Shown here: positions 23,748 through 37,600 of the stretch, one piece after another
Numbering within the stretch: position 1 is the stretch's first letter
Layout of the letters: every line of letters starts with the position of its first letter
NCBI GenBank assembly: GCA_035610365.1
Contig: CM069432.1
Span: forward strand, 71,242,520 to 71,306,519
Direction of reading: 5' to 3'
Source of the DNA: Aquatica leii
Lineage: Eukaryota > Arthropoda > Insecta > Coleoptera > Lampyridae
Length of the DNA: 64,000 nucleotides
The notes under the pieces: model-generated
Databases searched by the model: none
What the model was told of the DNA's origin: nothing
Seen by the model: only the letters and a program-made list of their open reading frames with translations
Position numbers and translations under genes: made by a program

Positions 23748-24290
23748 TACTGGGTTAGGCAAATGTATAGAAACATCGTCATATCTTCTGAACCAAGCAT
23801 ATGTTACGAAAATAATGAAATGTGCTTTGTAAATGTGATTATTTAAAAAATTTAAAGAGGTAATTTTGCTCGTAATCTGATTATTGGTTATTGCATAACA
23901 GAAAAATACTTTCGTTTTTTAAATGGGAACTTATTGTTTTTATACCAAAATATAATTCATCGATGTGTTTAGATGTATTCGGAAGAGATTTAATTAAAAA
24001 CCCGATTAAAATAGTGCGCACCATATGCAAGTATTTAAGCACGCATGTATGGTTGAACGCACAAACAGAAATACCGGTAAGACATGGGTCTTGCTGATAA
24101 CGTAAGGACATACTTTAACCGTTTCCAATAGTAATTGTGCGTTACGAAAGAACTAATAATGAAATCATGGTCAAAAATATATCTTGAAATTCCTTAAATA
24201 ACCCCATTTCTAACGCACTCTTCATTATTTCCGTAACACGCTTTGTTCAAAAGATATGGAGTTGTTTCCATACATTTGCCTAACACAGTA
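23748..24290. mobile_element. Tc1/mariner-type non-autonomous element with long inverted repeats
   Basis: The left end TACTGGGTTAGGCAAATG is mirrored at the right end, whose reverse complement is TACTGTGTTAGGCAAATG. Similarity continues for about 70 bp (ATATCTT-TGAAC, TGTTACG-AAATAATGAA). Flanked by TA, about 540 bp long, no transposase frame. The TA target and inverted-repeat style fit a mariner-type MITE. Confidence 0.75.
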
Positions 24291-24971
24291 TAATGTAGTA
24301 ACAATAATGTTTAATACATATGTTTTGAATTGTAATATTACCTTTTATAATATTTCAAAAACATTTTAGTTATATGCGAAGAATAATTTAACATTCGTAT
24401 TCCATAAAAATATTAATGCATTTCATCTATCAAAATTATATTAAAAAGCACTTTCTTCATTATTATTTTTTAAAACCATAAGTTGTGCTGCAACCTAGAG
24501 GTTTACGAATCTTGCACAGCCAGATCGCAATAGCATTGAAACAATTCGTATTCGGAAAGAGTGGAGGTTCAAGTGACAAGAAATAGAGCACGTAACAGTT
24601 GAATTTCACTTTAATGAAATCATTTTTTATAAATTTTGGATGTGATGTGGTATAGCAGTAAAATGTCTTAATATAGAAAAATCTCTAAATTCTTTAAAAA
24701 GTTGTCTTGAAGAAGTTATCTTTTGTATCATCAGGGTTCTATAAGATGTCTGGTGGACGTTGTTAAGGCGTAAACGAAACCTTAAACAATGCCAATACTA
24801 CGAAACGCTTTTTTTAACTTCAAAATATCACTAACAAAAATTAATAAAAGTTGAATACTATATATTTTTATAGATATATTAAACAATAACAAACTCGCAC
24901 TATGTATAAAAATTATTAAGTCTGTATGTACATTATTTAATGTCAATCACAAAATAACCATAATAAATTGT
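24291..24971. other. AT-rich spacer downstream of RRP46
   Basis: Holds the presumed 3' UTR of RRP46 close to 24971 and otherwise AT-rich sequence with no supported gene. Confidence 0.4.
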
Positions 24972-27900
24972 CTATACTTTATTCGCTATTTCATTTTTCA
25001 TTTTTGTTTTATAAAAATCAAATATGGCGTCACACGCTTTCTTACATAACTCCAATGCTTCTTCATATTGTGCCAAATTAAACGATCCAGATGTATGAGA
25101 AGCAATTATTCTTTTTGCAATATTATCAAACACAAAAACAAAATTAGCCTTCGCTTTATCCGATAATAGTTTATCCGGGTCTAAGTGGAAAACACCTTTA
25201 TCGTCTAACGCGCAACTAGCACTGGCCACTAAAAATTTCATATCAATACCCGAATTGAGCAAAGCAAAACAGCAAGCGTTTACAGCACACGAAATAATCT
25301 GAAACAAAGAAACATTAGTTTGTTTACTTATCATTTATTTGTTACTTACACCCCCATAGTTTTGCATTTCCTGAATAATAACAACAATAGATGATCTTGG
25401 ATACAATGCAGATACTAATGAAGTTTCGCATATATTTTGAATAATTGATTCATATAATCTATCACCAATACCTAAAAACAACAATGCATGTGTAGTAAAC
25501 ACTCTCTACGATACATACAGTTTTAGTAAGTACATCAATAGAAAATACCTTATTACGTTAAAAAACAACTAGCAAACGTATTGAAATACGTTGTCGTAGT
25601 ATTGAATATATCCCCCAACAAACATTTTACGGGTCATAATGACTAGACTTTGGATGTCACTGGTAATGTCGGGTCTTTGCCATTAAAATAAATTGATCGG
25701 ACATGAATAGGAAACAAACACCGACAAGCCACATTTTGGTACATGCAACGAGTGGTAATCGGCCTAAAAGACAGTGCATTGTACCTACTCGGCTGTTTAG
25801 ATCCGGTTACATACATTGTTAACGTTGATGATGTAGTGAACTACGTGTCATGCCGTTAAGTGCAATCATTGGTACAAAATCAATTGTTTCGCTGACGTCA
25901 AATCAATAAATAAGATACGATTAAGTTAACAATTAGTATTAGCATTATTGTATTTTTTATTTCCAGCGAGCCGATGTTATACCGCATTCACATCATCAAA
26001 GTTTTTTGTATGATTTGGAGGATTATAAATGATACAATTCTCTAAAAGTAGCTTTAATACAAAAAATATAAGTATAATAAAATACAAATTAAAATATTAA
26101 GTTCTTCTTAAAACCATAACAATAAAACCCCCCGAGCAAGGCTTAATTACAAAGTCTAATTCACTTATTACTTGGAACGTGTTATACGTATAACTTATTG
26201 ACTAAATTTTGTGGGCCATTAACATAAACATAAAACAATTACACTCATAAAGTAAAACTATGATCAAATTAAAGTTACAATGCAATAATTTGCAAAACAT
26301 ATTTTAAAAGCAAATTACTAGAAGTGTGATTATAAAAAACAATTTGAAAAAAGTGTGTCAAATGAAAACAAATTATAAGTATACGTATTTGCTGTCATTA
26401 CACTACATCTTCGTAACTAGAATTCACTTGCCAAATAATTTGTAAAAACCTATCAAATAAAATAAGAAATTTCTGGCGTCGAAGGCAAGTACCATAAAGC
26501 AGAACTTCAGAACACCGAAAACACCTGCTGGTAGATTGTTGAAGTACTTCGCAAGTCTCTTAACTGGCCAGCCACTATAAACTGCTTATTCGCCAATATC
26601 TAAATCAGGCGTTAATTTTCCTTTGACTTTTGTTTGAAAACCAATTGTATCATGTATAAATCGGTCAATAAAATAAATTTTCAAGGTGAAATCGATTAGA
26701 TATCCCCCAGAGCCTTAATGAAAATTTAGCAGACAGGCAGTTAAGTATCGTGCTATTTTGATTACTAGATTATTCCTTGCCGAAAAGTTAATTACGCGTT
26801 CAGCGGGATTTCGCGTCAACTTCTTTTATCTATTTTTGTAATTTGCGTTCTTGAAGTAGATCCTTACTCGGCGCCAGTATTTACGCTCCAAAAATATATT
26901 TTTGTTTCTCTGTCCTTGCTTTCTCAGGCACCTTAAACTGCATCTCTTGATTTTTTTTGTGTTAAATACTTTTCAATGTAACTACTTCAGTTTATTTTTA
27001 TTATACAGTACTTTCTTTTTAACTTCCCGCCAATATTTCTTAATTTTCTGGTTTGTATCTTATTTTTATCTCCAGTACATTTTGTAATTCGCGTTGCATC
27101 GCATTTCATAACTTTTGCACTTTCATTTCCAACTCAATTTTTTCCATTCTTGTTCTTTCTTATTCATTTCTGTTTTAAAATCTTTAATACCTTTATCTAT
27201 TCTGTCACTTAAACCTGTTAGTAGTGCTTTCATATTTTTTTGTTTAGAGTAATCTATTATTGTGATATCCTAGTTTTTGCCTTGTTTTGTGGGTGTTCAT
27301 GCTGTCTTTTGGGTCTTGCTTCATTTTGTGATCCTGTAGACTAGTGATGGGAATTCTAGTTCTTTTTTATGAACTAGTTCACCAGGTCTCGTTCAAGAAA
27401 CTGTACTAGTTCTTTAGGACATTTACAACAACGCACCGATGGATGCATAAAAGAAAGTTTGTGGCGCACATTTGCATTTAACTCTGGTATTTTGTTCGGT
27501 ATATCAATTAGGGGACCAACGCGCGATGCATTGCTGTGCAGGCATCTAATAAATTAAAAACTGAAAGGCCGTTTCAAATTCACAATTATATTGAAAATTG
27601 GTGTAAGCTTAATTAGTTAAAAAGTTTTAATTGAACGAAAAACAGTTTTTCTAATCCCTTTTGTAGGCACCTTTCAAAAAATAATAATTAGCAACTACAA
27701 AGCATGATAAAACAGTTATATGAACACTTACTTATAGTATCGTTTACGCAAGGTACAAACAAATTTAGATTGAATACAGTAATCATCGTCATAAAAGTAA
27801 CGAATATCAAAAACGTAATAATTAATCGACATAAATACTGTGGGCAAAGACCTTGTAGCGAATGCTGTCTAGAAGAGAAAAATATTGACGTTATCAAAAT

Positions 27901-30709
27901 TATGTGATGACTAATACAAGATTTGCAAGGAACAAATGTACTAAAGTACTAGTTCACTATATAATAGAGAACGTACATTTAGTTCACTGAAAAGGCTACA
28001 ATTGGACTACATAGTTCGTTCAGTAACTACACATCACTACTGTAGAGATTTTTTTTGCTTTCTCAACAATTCAGTATCTGTGTTAAGATCTTGCTTTTTG
28101 ATTTTTAAAGACCTATACGTCTAGAGTTCTTGCTTCTTATACTGCTAATAGGAATTAAAACTAATTATATTAAGATTCTCATAAATAACTCAAGAACTGC
28201 CTTGCAGATGCTTTGACCAACTTACCTAAGTAACAAGCGTACGTAACAATTACGTTTATTTTTGGTGTTTTCGTAATTTACGTAATAACTCCAAAATGAC
28301 ACTTACCTGTCACGTACGGATTACTTTCAAACTCCCATGTAACATTTTTACGTGTCCGGTACGTAACAATTCAGTAATTTTAAAATAAGTTAGTAACTAA
28401 AATTACAGATAACAATATATTGTGATCAGAATACAAAATAAATTAGGTAACTAAGGCGTATGTGTTATTTAAAAACATTATGAAAATGTACGTGATAGGT
28501 AGGTGTTTGATACGTAACTTTTTAAATACTCAGTAACTGTACCAGTAAATTAACAAATTAATCTAATAAAGTGACGAATACTACATAAAAGTTAAAGGCT
28601 ATATAGTGTAACCTCTAGAAGCTGTATACATTTAACATTTAAATCCAGACATCCAGTAATCCGAATACTTATTTTTAAGTCATAATCCGGACGCATCTCT
28701 GTAATGCTGTAATTACTTGTATGAGTCTGCTAGGGCGTCCTTGGCAGTCAAACTACTTCAAACTTTTCTATTTTTGCTTAAATATAATTTTGCGTCAAGC
28801 ACACCTGAAGGTGATTATTGTTATTGATATCCTCAAAGATGTCCACACTCTGTATGTCAAACTAGTTTGTGAATATATACAGTACACATACGTACATAAT
28901 CGGTAACTTATCACGTAAAACGTAGGTAAATTTAGACGTAAATAATACGTGACGTTTTACGTAAATTGATTGACATTTGCACGTGTTTGGTACGTAATAT
29001 TACGTACTTGTATCACGTAATATGTACGTAACCATTACGTACGTTGCTACATGGGTAATCATGACATAAATACACTGCTTGATCGAAGGTTAATCTAATA
29101 AAATTATTTAATCAGTTATGTTAGTATTAGGTGTCCAATAAGATGCCACAAACTCTTAAAGGTCTTGTTAGTGCCATCGCTTTTGCTTTTCTTTCCATCA
29201 AAATTACGCGACTCCAGAATTTAATCACTTCACCTTTATACCTTCTCGAGTGATTTAGACCACTTATTACTAATAATAACAATAAATATAACAATGAGGC
29301 AAAGTGTAGAGAGAAAACAACTAAATTTGGTACGGTATGTTATATAACATATTATCTTTGTATTGAATACATTAACATGCTAACACCGCTCTTCTCCAAC
29401 GTCTTGTAATCATGTTTAAAAAATATAGTATTTCTAACCCCTTGGCACCTGTACTCGGCTATCAACTTAAGAATAACACAACTAAAAACTACATATTAAC
29501 ATAGTGCATAGCAAAATGTATTAACGTCTAATAAAAATGCAATCACATTTTGACCATGACCCCAAAGATCATTATTTACGTGCACTCTATTATGAAACTG
29601 AATCTACTTAACAGAAATGCTTCTCGCAAAAGTTTTTAAACAAGTTTTAACTACTAAGGCCTTTAGTTAAATTTAAACATCAAATTACATTGTAAAATAA
29701 TATTTAAAATCTACAACCTCCTAAAATACTATAAACAGTACTAATATACTTTCCAAGACCATATTTAGTGAGTAAACTTGAGTAATTATTCCTGCAAAAC
29801 ACTATTGAAATCTACTCATCTTGTACACTTATTTGAAAACACAAAGTATTTGTTAGTTATTTACCAAACCTATTATTCTTTTCAGAAAACTGCACTGTAT
29901 ACTTTAAACCTTCTAAAAGTTCACATACCTGGAGTTCCCGATTTTGGCCTATAAAAAGTTTCTACAGAAGCTTTGTTTATCAACATTTTCTGTGTTTTTA
30001 CTTCAATTGGTCCATAAACTCCAGCAATCACAACAGTATCTCCTAAAATTAAAATACAGAAATCAATAATTATATGTAAAGCTTGTACATTAAATATAAA
30101 TACACTGGCAATTTGTAAGTTAATACTTGCAATCACTAATACATTATTTTCCCAACTTTTTGTTACACAAATAAATTGAAAATACTTCCAAAGTGAATTC
30201 AAACAAATAGCTCTATTATTTCAAATTTATACTGCAAAATTCACAATTGTTCCTATCGTCAGATTTTTCTGTAAATGTTGAATTAATATATCATTAAAAA
30301 AGTATTGTGTTGAGCTGCTTTAAAAATAAATAACTTTTAGTCCTGATGCAAATTCTTTACAAATGCTTGTCTTCCAATTACAATTAAGAGGTAAAAAAGG
30401 AAAGAAAAGCATCGTTTGTTAAACACACTTTCTCAACAAAAACTTGTTTTTTGCTTATTTTATAAAAAATTCATATCTTCTTTTAAAAACACATAATATA
30501 TTAATTCTCAAAAGTAAATGTAAAAATGTCTCGACATCAGACTTTTAAGGTTTCTCATGCAGTAACAAATATACAGCTACAAAACAACGAAATTAATTTA
30601 AAGTGAAAATACCTTGACTAAGTAAAACCGAACCGTCAGGTCTGCTTAGTATATCTAATTTGCAGTTTACTTTTCTCATTAATAAATTATTATCGTCTAT
30701 TACATTCAT
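24972..30709 (-). CDS. Rrp46: Exosome complex component RRP46 (EXOSC5)
   Basis: Subunit of the six-member RNase PH ring of the RNA exosome, which processes and degrades RNA in nucleus and cytoplasm; in animals the ring subunits are structural rather than catalytic. Four exons: 30709-30613, 30042-29929, 25471-25350 and 25298-24972 (660 nt, 219 aa plus stop). All introns are GT-AG and the phases (1, 1, 0) join without gaps. Exon 1 contains [10 protein letters not shown]; exon 2 [16 protein letters not shown] and RPKSGTPG; exon 3 [15 protein letters not shown] and [14 protein letters not shown]; exon 4 [32 protein letters not shown] and the C-terminal helix. This is the full RNase PH fold order, close in length to human EXOSC5 (235 aa). 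Intron 2 is about 4.5 kb and full of repeats. No disabling change seen. Confidence 0.93.
25640..25880. other. Patch of higher GC within RRP46 intron 2
   Basis: Contains words such as AATCGGCCTAAAAGAC, ACTCGGCTG and GATCCGGTTACATAC. No reading frame. May be an old repeat fragment of the same kind as the patch at 4440-4720; I could not align them convincingly. Confidence 0.25.
26930..28130 (-). pseudogene. Retroelement ORF1/gag-like coiled-coil fragment
   Basis: On the minus strand the sequence either side of the 698-bp hAT insertion reads as a Lys/Glu-rich helix ([18 protein letters not shown], then [13 protein letters not shown]) preceded by [17 protein letters not shown]. This composition is common in LINE ORF1 or gag proteins of insects. 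Near 26875 the minus strand also has TGGCGCCGAGTAAGGATC, which resembles a primer-binding site. Evidence is compositional, so the call is weak. Confidence 0.3.
27342..28039. mobile_element. hAT-type non-autonomous element
   Basis: 698 bp with ends TAGTGATGGGAA and (reverse complement of the right end) TAGTGATGTGTA. The flanks CTGTAGAC (27334-27341) and CTGTAGAG (28040-28047) match at 7 of 8 bases. Rich in GAACTAGTTC-like palindromic words near both ends. No transposase frame. Lies in RRP46 intron 2. Confidence 0.85.
28225..29055. mobile_element. Foldback element rich in TACGTAA words
   Basis: The left end TACCTAAGTAACAAGCGTACG pairs with the right end, whose reverse complement reads TACCCATGTAGCAACGTACG. 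TACGTA and ACGTAA words recur through both arms, giving an extended imperfect inverted repeat. Flanked by TA. No coding sequence. Lies in RRP46 intron 2. Confidence 0.65.
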
Positions 30710-31611
30710 TGTATTCGATTATTAATGGTTTTAAAAGTTTTAAAAGAATGCTACAAAGTACAAAACCAAATTTGAAGGTTATAAAAGACTATTTTGCTGT
30801 TGTTACCAACGCACAAAAAAAAAAGTAAATTTTTATACAGAGCTATACAAATTTATTTTATTTTTAGATATTTTAATATAAACACAATATGCATATCAAA
30901 TATAGTCTTTTTTAATAAAGTAGTCAATATATACCAAAACATTCTTAATGTTTAAAGTATTTATAAATAAACCTTAAATCGACAATAGCAAACACGCTTA
31001 AAATTTGCACTGCAATCTATGAAGACCAGAGAAAAACTACAGATCAAATGTGATTTTATTTATTTATCAAAATAATGATCAAAATAGATTAATACAAGTC
31101 TCCTGGCGGAAATTTTTGCAAAGACTAAAAATACGTGAAAGCTGCTGTTTCTTTCTAACAAAGTATGATTACATTTCTTACCAAATGTATATTAACAAAA
31201 CCACTTCAATTTAAAAAATTAGAAAAAGATTGTTATAGAATCGCCCAGATAATGTATTAAAACTAATTGAAAAAAAGAACTAGTAATAGTATAATGCGAT
31301 AAATAAGTTTATTTATAACATAAGAAATAAACAAACATTCTAAAAAATATTTAATACAATGTAATTTTCCAATCGATACAAATTTGCTACAATATTAATT
31401 TGTCTTAGTTTAATTAGAAATTGTAATATCCAAACGTTAACAATAAAACAATGAATTACATATATGTAAATTAATAAGCATTAATTAAAATTTTACTAGA
31501 TACATGCACGACCATTTAATCTTTAAGGTAACTTTTTAGTAAATATTAAAGAAAAAATGAAATTCTTTGTAAAAAACAGTGAAAAATTATACGTAATTCG
31601 GGGATTTAAAG
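30710..31611. promoter_or_regulatory. RRP46 promoter region / YIF1 3' flank
   Basis: About 900 bp between the RRP46 start codon and the YIF1 stop codon, both genes reading leftward. It must hold the RRP46 promoter and the YIF1 3' UTR and polyadenylation site. No TATA or initiator match stands out. Confidence 0.4.
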
Positions 31612-34600
31612 TTATCTCGTTGAGGTTACAACAGGTGTAATAGTTGAGAGAAGGTGAAAAGACAACCACCATGACAGTACTGGCTGCGACACTGCTATTA
31701 ACAAAAGAAAATATAACCGCCTTTTATTCCTCGTTGTTGGCACTTCTCCATAATATTGAACTTGCTTCTCTTGTAAAACTTGTGCTTTAAGTGATCGTAC
31801 CAAAAAGAAGGCTAATGCTAAATTAACATACGTTAAAAGAATATAATAACCCGTACGACCACCAATTAAGCTAATTAAAATACTAGCAATAATGCCTACA
31901 AACTTATAACCACTGTAGGCCAATAGATCCATAGTGTGTAAAGTTGTTTGCAAATTTATAATGTACCTTGTGCAACTATACACAGCCAGTTCAACGATAC
32001 ACCAAGCCAGAGCAGATGAAGCTTGCATTACAATTTGTTCAGGTGTGAATCTTTGTTGCATACCTATAATATAAAAACTATATTATTTACATTAAACGGG
32101 TATTGGTCAATTCAAATGTAATTGTGTTAACAACGTTAGAATCTTACAAACTACGATTAAAGAATAGATTTCAAGTTCAAATAATTATGCGAAAAAGTTT
32201 ACCTATGAAATTTGCAAAACATTGTAAACGTAAATCTTTAATAAAATAGATGTCGGTTTTACATAAAGTAAAATAATTATAGTAATAAATTAATAATTTT
32301 ATTAATTAAAAATCCCTTACTTTCAGGTGCCTGTTACGCAACATCAGTGTACGAAATCAATATTGCAATGTACTGCAGAAATGAGCGCAAAAATCAAGTG
32401 GTATAACGAGAGTGTTACAGCATTAAGATGATTGTAAGGAAACGATCGTCGCATTCAGCAAAAAAAGCTGCTACCGCTACCTGGGAAAAGTTGGTAGTAT
32501 GATATGTGGTCTGCTGAAACGTAGTTTACGGTTGGGCTAACAATAGCTGCCAAAATTAGTGTTAGACATAATAGATATTTTTCGATAATCGAATTAATCG
32601 AAATATCTCGCTTTGCATAATCGAATGATCATTGGTTTGTTCGATTATCAACGATGGCGCATGCGCAGTATTATCGATCATGTTTCGATTTGCATCCGAG
32701 CGAAGAACTAATTTTTAGGAGTAGCAATTTAAATTTATCGCGCTTAATTGCTGCCATCCTATTGGCCGAATAGTATCCCTTCCTAAGTCGCGATTCTATT
32801 ATTTTTATTTTAAACGATTTTTAGTTTTTTTTTATTTAATTAAAAAAGTTACGTTATATTTGTTCACCAAAAAGTAATTTGTTGTAGAAATTTTCTAATA
32901 CTTTGAATATTGCGCTGTCTCTCCAGCAATTGAGACGAGTTCGAGTTGGGTACTGTTGACACGAGTCTTTTATTTGAATGCTTTGGTTTTAATAATTTTT
33001 TTCATTCATCTACTAATTTTTCGTCAAGTGGTTAGTTTCACATTTTCACTCTAATTATTAACAATTTGGGTCATATAAACGTATGATTATTCATCAAAAA
33101 GTAATTTATAATGAAATTTTCCAATATTTTAAATAATGCGCCGAGTGACTAGCTTAATTAGTCGATTACAGACCTTATATAAATCATTCGAATGATTCGA
33201 CACACGGTTTCGAGTTCATGTCGAGTCGTGTCGATTTCGATATATTTGACATTTCATATTTCGTTTCATTCCTTAGCATCGCTTCTCGGTTGTTTCGAAT
33301 GAATGATATTTCGATTATTTCGAATGATTCGAGTCATGGTCTCGAGTTCGTTTGCACTCGTATCGAGTCGTGTCGATATATTTGACATTTCATATTGCGT
33401 TTCATTCATTAGCATCGCTTCCCGGTTGTTTCGAACGAATGATATTTCGATTATTTCAAAACTACATATAATCGAATGATCGATCATTGGGCTATAATCG
33501 ATAATTCTCAATTATATCATTCATAATCGCCCAACACTAGTCAAAATGCAATTATCAAAAAAAAATGATAACGGGGTTTTATCAATAACTTGTATTTGTA
33601 ATTTATAGTAAGTTATCGTTAAATAAGTAAATTGATATTATTGAAACAGTTTCTTGAGGGAGATGAATTGTGTATCCCATTAATAAGACAAGTTGCTGAA
33701 AACTTCGCACAATCTGTAGTTTTAGTTAACCCCTAACGTACACTTTTTTTGAAAAAACTGTCCAATAAAAAATCTTTTTTTTTTTATTTAAGAAAATACA
33801 ATTTTGAACTCTATTTTGGCCAAAAGTAATAAACCACAAAATAAGTCTCTATGAATACTTATTTTTGCAGTTTTATAACTATTACCAACGCTATTACATA
33901 CTACACCATAAAAAATCTATCTCCACTAATTCAATAATAATTATAAAAATAATATATCATTATTGTATTATAATTTGCACAAATTTTATTATCTCCGTGG
34001 TGCATTACGCGGAAAAGTTGCAGATGTTATTAAGTCTTTAGATTTTGCTTCTGAAAACTATCAATTAGCATGGGAGAGTTTATGTTCTAGATAAAACAAC
34101 ACACGTGTGCTAGTGCACAATCATATTAAGGCTCTCTTTAATTTGCCACACATCGGTACGGAATCCTCAGACAAAGTTAGAAATTTAAGCGACTCGGTAT
34201 CAAAACATTTAAGAGCAATCAATTCTTTAACACCCAATCACAACTTATGGGAGACTTTTATTACCCATTTAATCCCTGTTAAGGTAGACCCAACCACTGC
34301 TCGCGATTGGGAAAAAACCAAAACTGTAAATGACATACCCTCATTAGAGGATATGAAACTGTTTTTAAAGGATAAAGCTGTCCTCTTGGAAACCCTTGGA
34401 AATAATCAAAGAGTTGACAAAAAATCATCAATCAGGGTTTCTAATTCTTGTGCTCTCATTGTTCACAATTCAAATTGTCCCATTTGCGGAAAAGCTCATG
34501 TAGTTCAAGACTGTTCTTCGTTTTTTTTTCTATTAACTGCTTACGCATAGGTCATTTTATCGGTGTTTGTGAATCTAACAGGTGTAAGACATGTAATAGC

Positions 34601-37600
34601 AAGCATCATGCCTTACTACACTTAGAAAAATCTACAAGTGTCTCTCATTCTATTGCTGATGTTCAACCTGTCGAAATTCCAACAACTACCTCCGTTTTGT
34701 CTTCAAATGTTGGAAACGTTTTCGTCGCTACGTTCACTATTAAGGTTCGTGATGCTTACGGAACTTTTCATGTTGCACGAAGTATTTTGGATGCTGGCAG
34801 TCAATCTTCGTTTATTAGTACCCATCTTCGGGACATCTTACAATTAGACTTGCTGGACGCGAACGTTTCGGTTATAGTTATAGGTCAAACTCGCTCGAAA
34901 ACTCTTCCGAGATGTTCGCTAGACATAGAATCTTGTCATAGCACATTTAGAATATCTCTCTCATGTTTAGTGATTAATAATATTACGGGAGTTACACTCG
35001 ACTTCAAAATTGATCCCATTCTTTTGGAAGTTCCAAATCATATTCAATTGGCTGATTCTGAATTCTACAAACCTGGAAAAATAGATTTGTTAATAGGCGC
35101 TGATTGGTTTTGGTCAATATTGGACACTGAACAAGTTAGTCTCGGTCCCAATCTGCCCGTTTTACAGAAAACGCATCTTGGCTGGGTGATTTGTGGTCCT
35201 ATTACTCTTGGAACCAATAATGCAATCCAATGTAATCTTAGCAATTCGTCAGTCGAGTGACGATTATAGAGTCAAGTTACTAAGTTTTAGGAAATAGAAA
35301 AAGGTCCTTTAAATAAACCCTTAACTTCCGAAGAGCGTGACTGCAAAATACACTTTAACAACAGCACAACGCGTAACTCCGAAGGACGTTTTGTAGTATC
35401 TATTCCTTTAAAGATTAGTGCTTCCAAATTAGGCGAATCTCGTAGCGTTTGCAAGCTAACGAAAGGCTTCTCCATATGTATATTTCATTTATGACGGAAT
35501 ATGAATCTTTAGGACATATGTCTGTTTCGGACCCTGATTCTGATCAGGTGTCTTATTATCTTCCCCACCATGGTGTCTTGAAAGAGGAGAGCATTTCGAC
35601 AAAGCTTCGAGTTGTCTTTAACAGATCATCGGTGTCATCATCTGGATATTCTCTTAACTCCTTACAAATGATTGGCCCTAATATCCAACTGGGCCTTTTC
35701 TCAATTTTGTTACGATTTCGCAAATATCAGTACGCGTTTTCGGCCGATATAGAAAAGATGTATCGGCAGGTATTGATAGCTCCACATCAACGATCGTTAC
35801 AGAAAGTGCTCTGGCGTTCGTTCCCTTCAAATGAAATAAAGGAATATAAATTGAATACGGTGACCTATGGCACCACCGCTGCTTCCTATCTTGTGTCTGA
35901 CACAACTAAGTAAAGATTGTTAATCTTCGCTACCTCATATTTCTAGAATTATTATTAACGACTTCTATGTAAATGACGTTTTGTCTGGCGCAGACACTAT
36001 TCATGAAGCTCAAATTATATGTTCTGAATTGTCATCTGTTCAATCATCAGCTTGTTTTCAACTTAGAAAATGGACCCTGGTATACTTTCACTTGTAAAGA
36101 AAACTGATTATTGTCCAAACGCTGGAATTCTCACATGAACTCACAAAAACTTTAGGTTTAGTTTGGGCATTTTCTCTCGATACTTTTATGTTCTCTATTT
36201 CCAAACCGCGTAACCAGAAAGTATCAAAACGAATCATTCTCTCGGAGATATCGCAGATATTTGACCCTTTTGGTTTAGTGAGTCCTTGCATAGTAACGGT
36301 AAAATTCTTGCTACAGCGACTTTGGCTCAAAAAACTTTCGTGGGATGATCCTATCCCTACTGGTCTCCTTAGACATTGTACATCTCTAAGGGAAGGTTTA
36401 TTGGAATTAAACGATTTGGAAATTGATAGGAAGGTCATTTGTAAAAACCCTAAAGGTATCCAAATCCATGGCTTCTGTAACGCTTCAACACAAGGTTACG
36501 GGGCTTGTATTTACTTACTTTACTTACGCTTAACAGACGAGCATTATATTCATTATGTCAATCTATTGTGTTCACGAACGCGGGTAGCACCCTTGAAACC
36601 TATGACAATTCCTAGGTTGGAATTATGTGGTGCAGTAATTCTCGATAAAAATTAGTTTCACAAGTCATCAATGCTTTGGACATTCAATGCGATGACATCA
36701 TCTTATGGACAGACTCTACGATTGTATTAGGATGGTTGTAAATATATTGGAACTAGTTTCCGAAGCAAAATGGCGCCATGTGCCAACTGAAACGAATCCC
36801 GCGGATAATCGAACGCGTTACATTCCACCGTCGCAACTAAAAACTTGTAATTTATGGTGGCATGGCCCCCCTTGGTTGGTCAATGATAGTTCAATGTGGC
36901 CTTCTTTTACTGAGTCTCTTTCACGTTTACCTGAATTAAAGTTAGAGAAGACGGTCTACTTAGCTCAACATTTCAGCAATTACTTTCTAACAAAATATTC
37001 TTCGCTCACCCGTTTGCAGCGTGTGTTTGCGTATATTTCGTTACTTAAACTTGTTGGTCCTCTATCGAGCAAGGAATTGCAAACTTCACTACTTGGTCTT
37101 GTCCAAATTGTTCAAGAAGAGTGTTTTGAGCAAGACCTTAATGTTTTGAAAAGCAGGAAAACACTTCCCAGTAAGAGCAAAATTCTAAGCCTCAATCCAT
37201 TTATAGATTCGGATGGTTTACTGCGCGTTGGTGGTCGTCTTCATAATTCGGATTTACCGTATTCTGCTAAGCATCCTTTATTACTTCCTCAGAAGCATCA
37301 ATTCACTCGTCTTGTGTTTGAAAGAATGCATATCACCCTCTTTCACGTCGGTCCACAAATGCTACTTTCTTCTGCGCGACAGTCTTTTTGGCTCATTTCA
37401 GGGCGCAGCTTGGCCAAACAAGTTGTGCGAAATTGTGTTAGATGTTTTAAAATGTCCCCTAGACCTGTTAATCCGTTGATGGGAAATCTCCCAGCTTCGC
37501 GTGTCTCTCCTTCTTCCCCATTTACTCATGTAGGTGTGGATTATGCTGGGCCGATTATTGTTAAGACGTCAAAGGGGCGCGGATCTAAAACATCAAAATC

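Noticed and set aside
27342..28039. Inverted GAACTAGTTC words as a regulatory element of RRP46
   Set aside because: They lie at the ends of a hAT-type element with a near-perfect 8-bp duplication.
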